Source: TMP-24 sp046348855
GTDB taxonomy: Bacteria > Pseudomonadota > Alphaproteobacteria > Rhodobacterales > Rhodobacteraceae
Length of the DNA: 64,000 bases
Assembly (NCBI GenBank): GCA_046348855.1
Contig: JAXMDK010000009.1
Span: 62,001-126,000 of the forward strand
Reading direction: 5' to 3'
Positions 63,677 through 64,000 of the stretch are shown in pieces. Below the pieces are notes generated by a model. It saw only the letters and a list, made by a program, of their open reading frames with translations. It did not search any database and was not told the DNA's origin. Position 1 is the first letter of the stretch. Every line of letters begins with the position of its first letter. Position numbers and translations under genes: made by a program.

Positions 63677-64000
63677 TCAGGCGATCCGCAGTTCGGGGAT
63701 GACGAAGATCTGGTTGCGGAAGGACGCGGTCAGCACCGCCTGGGCGGTGGTTTCGACCTCCAGAACCTCACGCGCGAGGCGCAGGTGCTTTTCGACGGTG
63801 GCCGGCGTCAGACCCATGATGGTGGCGATGTCCTGCGTGGTCTTGCCGTCGCCCACCCATTCCAGCGCCTCGCGCTGGCGGGCGGTCAGGGCCTTGCGGG
63901 TGACATAGGGCAGGGCCGAGATGCGCAGGTGGACGATGTTGTTCAGGACGGTGATCTCGCGCCCCGAGCGGGCCCAGATTTCCTCGACCTCGTCCTGGCT
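63677..64000 (-). CDS. LuxR-family transcriptional regulator (partial, C-terminal part)
   Basis: The minus-strand frame is open to the right window edge; 107 residues and the stop are visible. It carries the LuxR-type DNA-binding domain: LTARQREALEWVGDGKTTQD, then IMGLTPATVEKHLRLAREVL, ending IFVIPELRIA. The N-terminal sensor part, and so the signal sensed, lies outside the window. Confidence 0.88.
   Translation of the reverse strand, partial: SQDEVEEIWARSGREITVLNNIVHLRISALPYVTRKALTARQREALEWVGDGKTTQDIATIMGLTPATVEKHLRLAREVLEVETTAQAVLTASFRNQIFVIPELRIA

Overview
The window is about 64 kb of GC-rich alphaproteobacterial chromosome, most likely from the Rhodobacteraceae/Paracoccaceae. This rests on the strong G/C bias at third codon positions, the gene block argS - SPOR protein - nagZ - scpA - scpB, the bactofilin/LytM pair, rpsB-tsf, and the style of the sugar and polyamine operons. 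No tRNA, rRNA, CRISPR array, insertion sequence or phage gene was recognised.

Region 1 (1-11.3 kb) is one long + strand operon. It holds an ABC sugar importer (binding protein cut by the window edge, two permeases, ATPase) followed by an oxidative, non-phosphorylated 6-deoxy-sugar/aldonate pathway of L-fucose or L-rhamnose type: mutarotase, lactonase, three candidate sugar-acid dehydratases (two enolase-superfamily proteins and a split UxaA), an RraA/aldolase-like protein, an SDR dehydrogenase and an FAH-family diketo-acid hydrolase. Region 2 (11.4-18.7 kb) holds a ROK-family regulator divergent from a second sugar operon: binding protein, two permeases, SIS-domain protein, PfkB kinase, ATPase. 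From about 13.76 to 17.88 kb this operon is broken by at least two dozen single-base frameshifts although the protein sequence stays conserved across the frames. This looks more like a poor-quality stretch of assembly than a decayed operon.

Region 3 (18.7-32.1 kb) is devoted to agmatine, polyamine and guanidino compounds. A minus-strand operon carries a PotD-like binding protein, a single-frame PotB-PotC fusion, a Tat-exported agmatine-deiminase homologue and a small membrane-anchored protein. Nearby lie a LysR regulator, an N-carbamoyl-amino-acid hydrolase, a LuxR-type regulator, cytosolic AguA and AguB homologues, a class III aminotransferase, a PotA-like ATPase with a C-run frameshift, and a free-standing guanidine-modifying enzyme. 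Together they suggest deimination of agmatine outside the cytoplasm, import, and conversion to putrescine and its transamination product.

Region 4 (32.2-45.1 kb) is cell-envelope and signalling: a GFA protein, a FecR protein with a collagen-like tail, a CHASE2 adenylate cyclase, a hairpin-dense convergent intergenic region, then GT87 glycosyltransferase / UbiA-type decaprenyl-phosphate phosphoribosyltransferase / SMR protein / SDR epimerase / arylsulfotransferase-like protein (a possible lipid-linked pentose pathway), a bactofilin-LytM pair, a ferritin-like DUF455 protein and a peroxiredoxin. Region 5 (45.2-64 kb) is mainly housekeeping: AsmA/YhdP-like protein, queA, an MFS transporter, a DUF924 protein, lpdA, argS-SPOR-nagZ-scpAB, a large GT-C membrane protein, rpsB-tsf and a partial LuxR regulator at the right edge.
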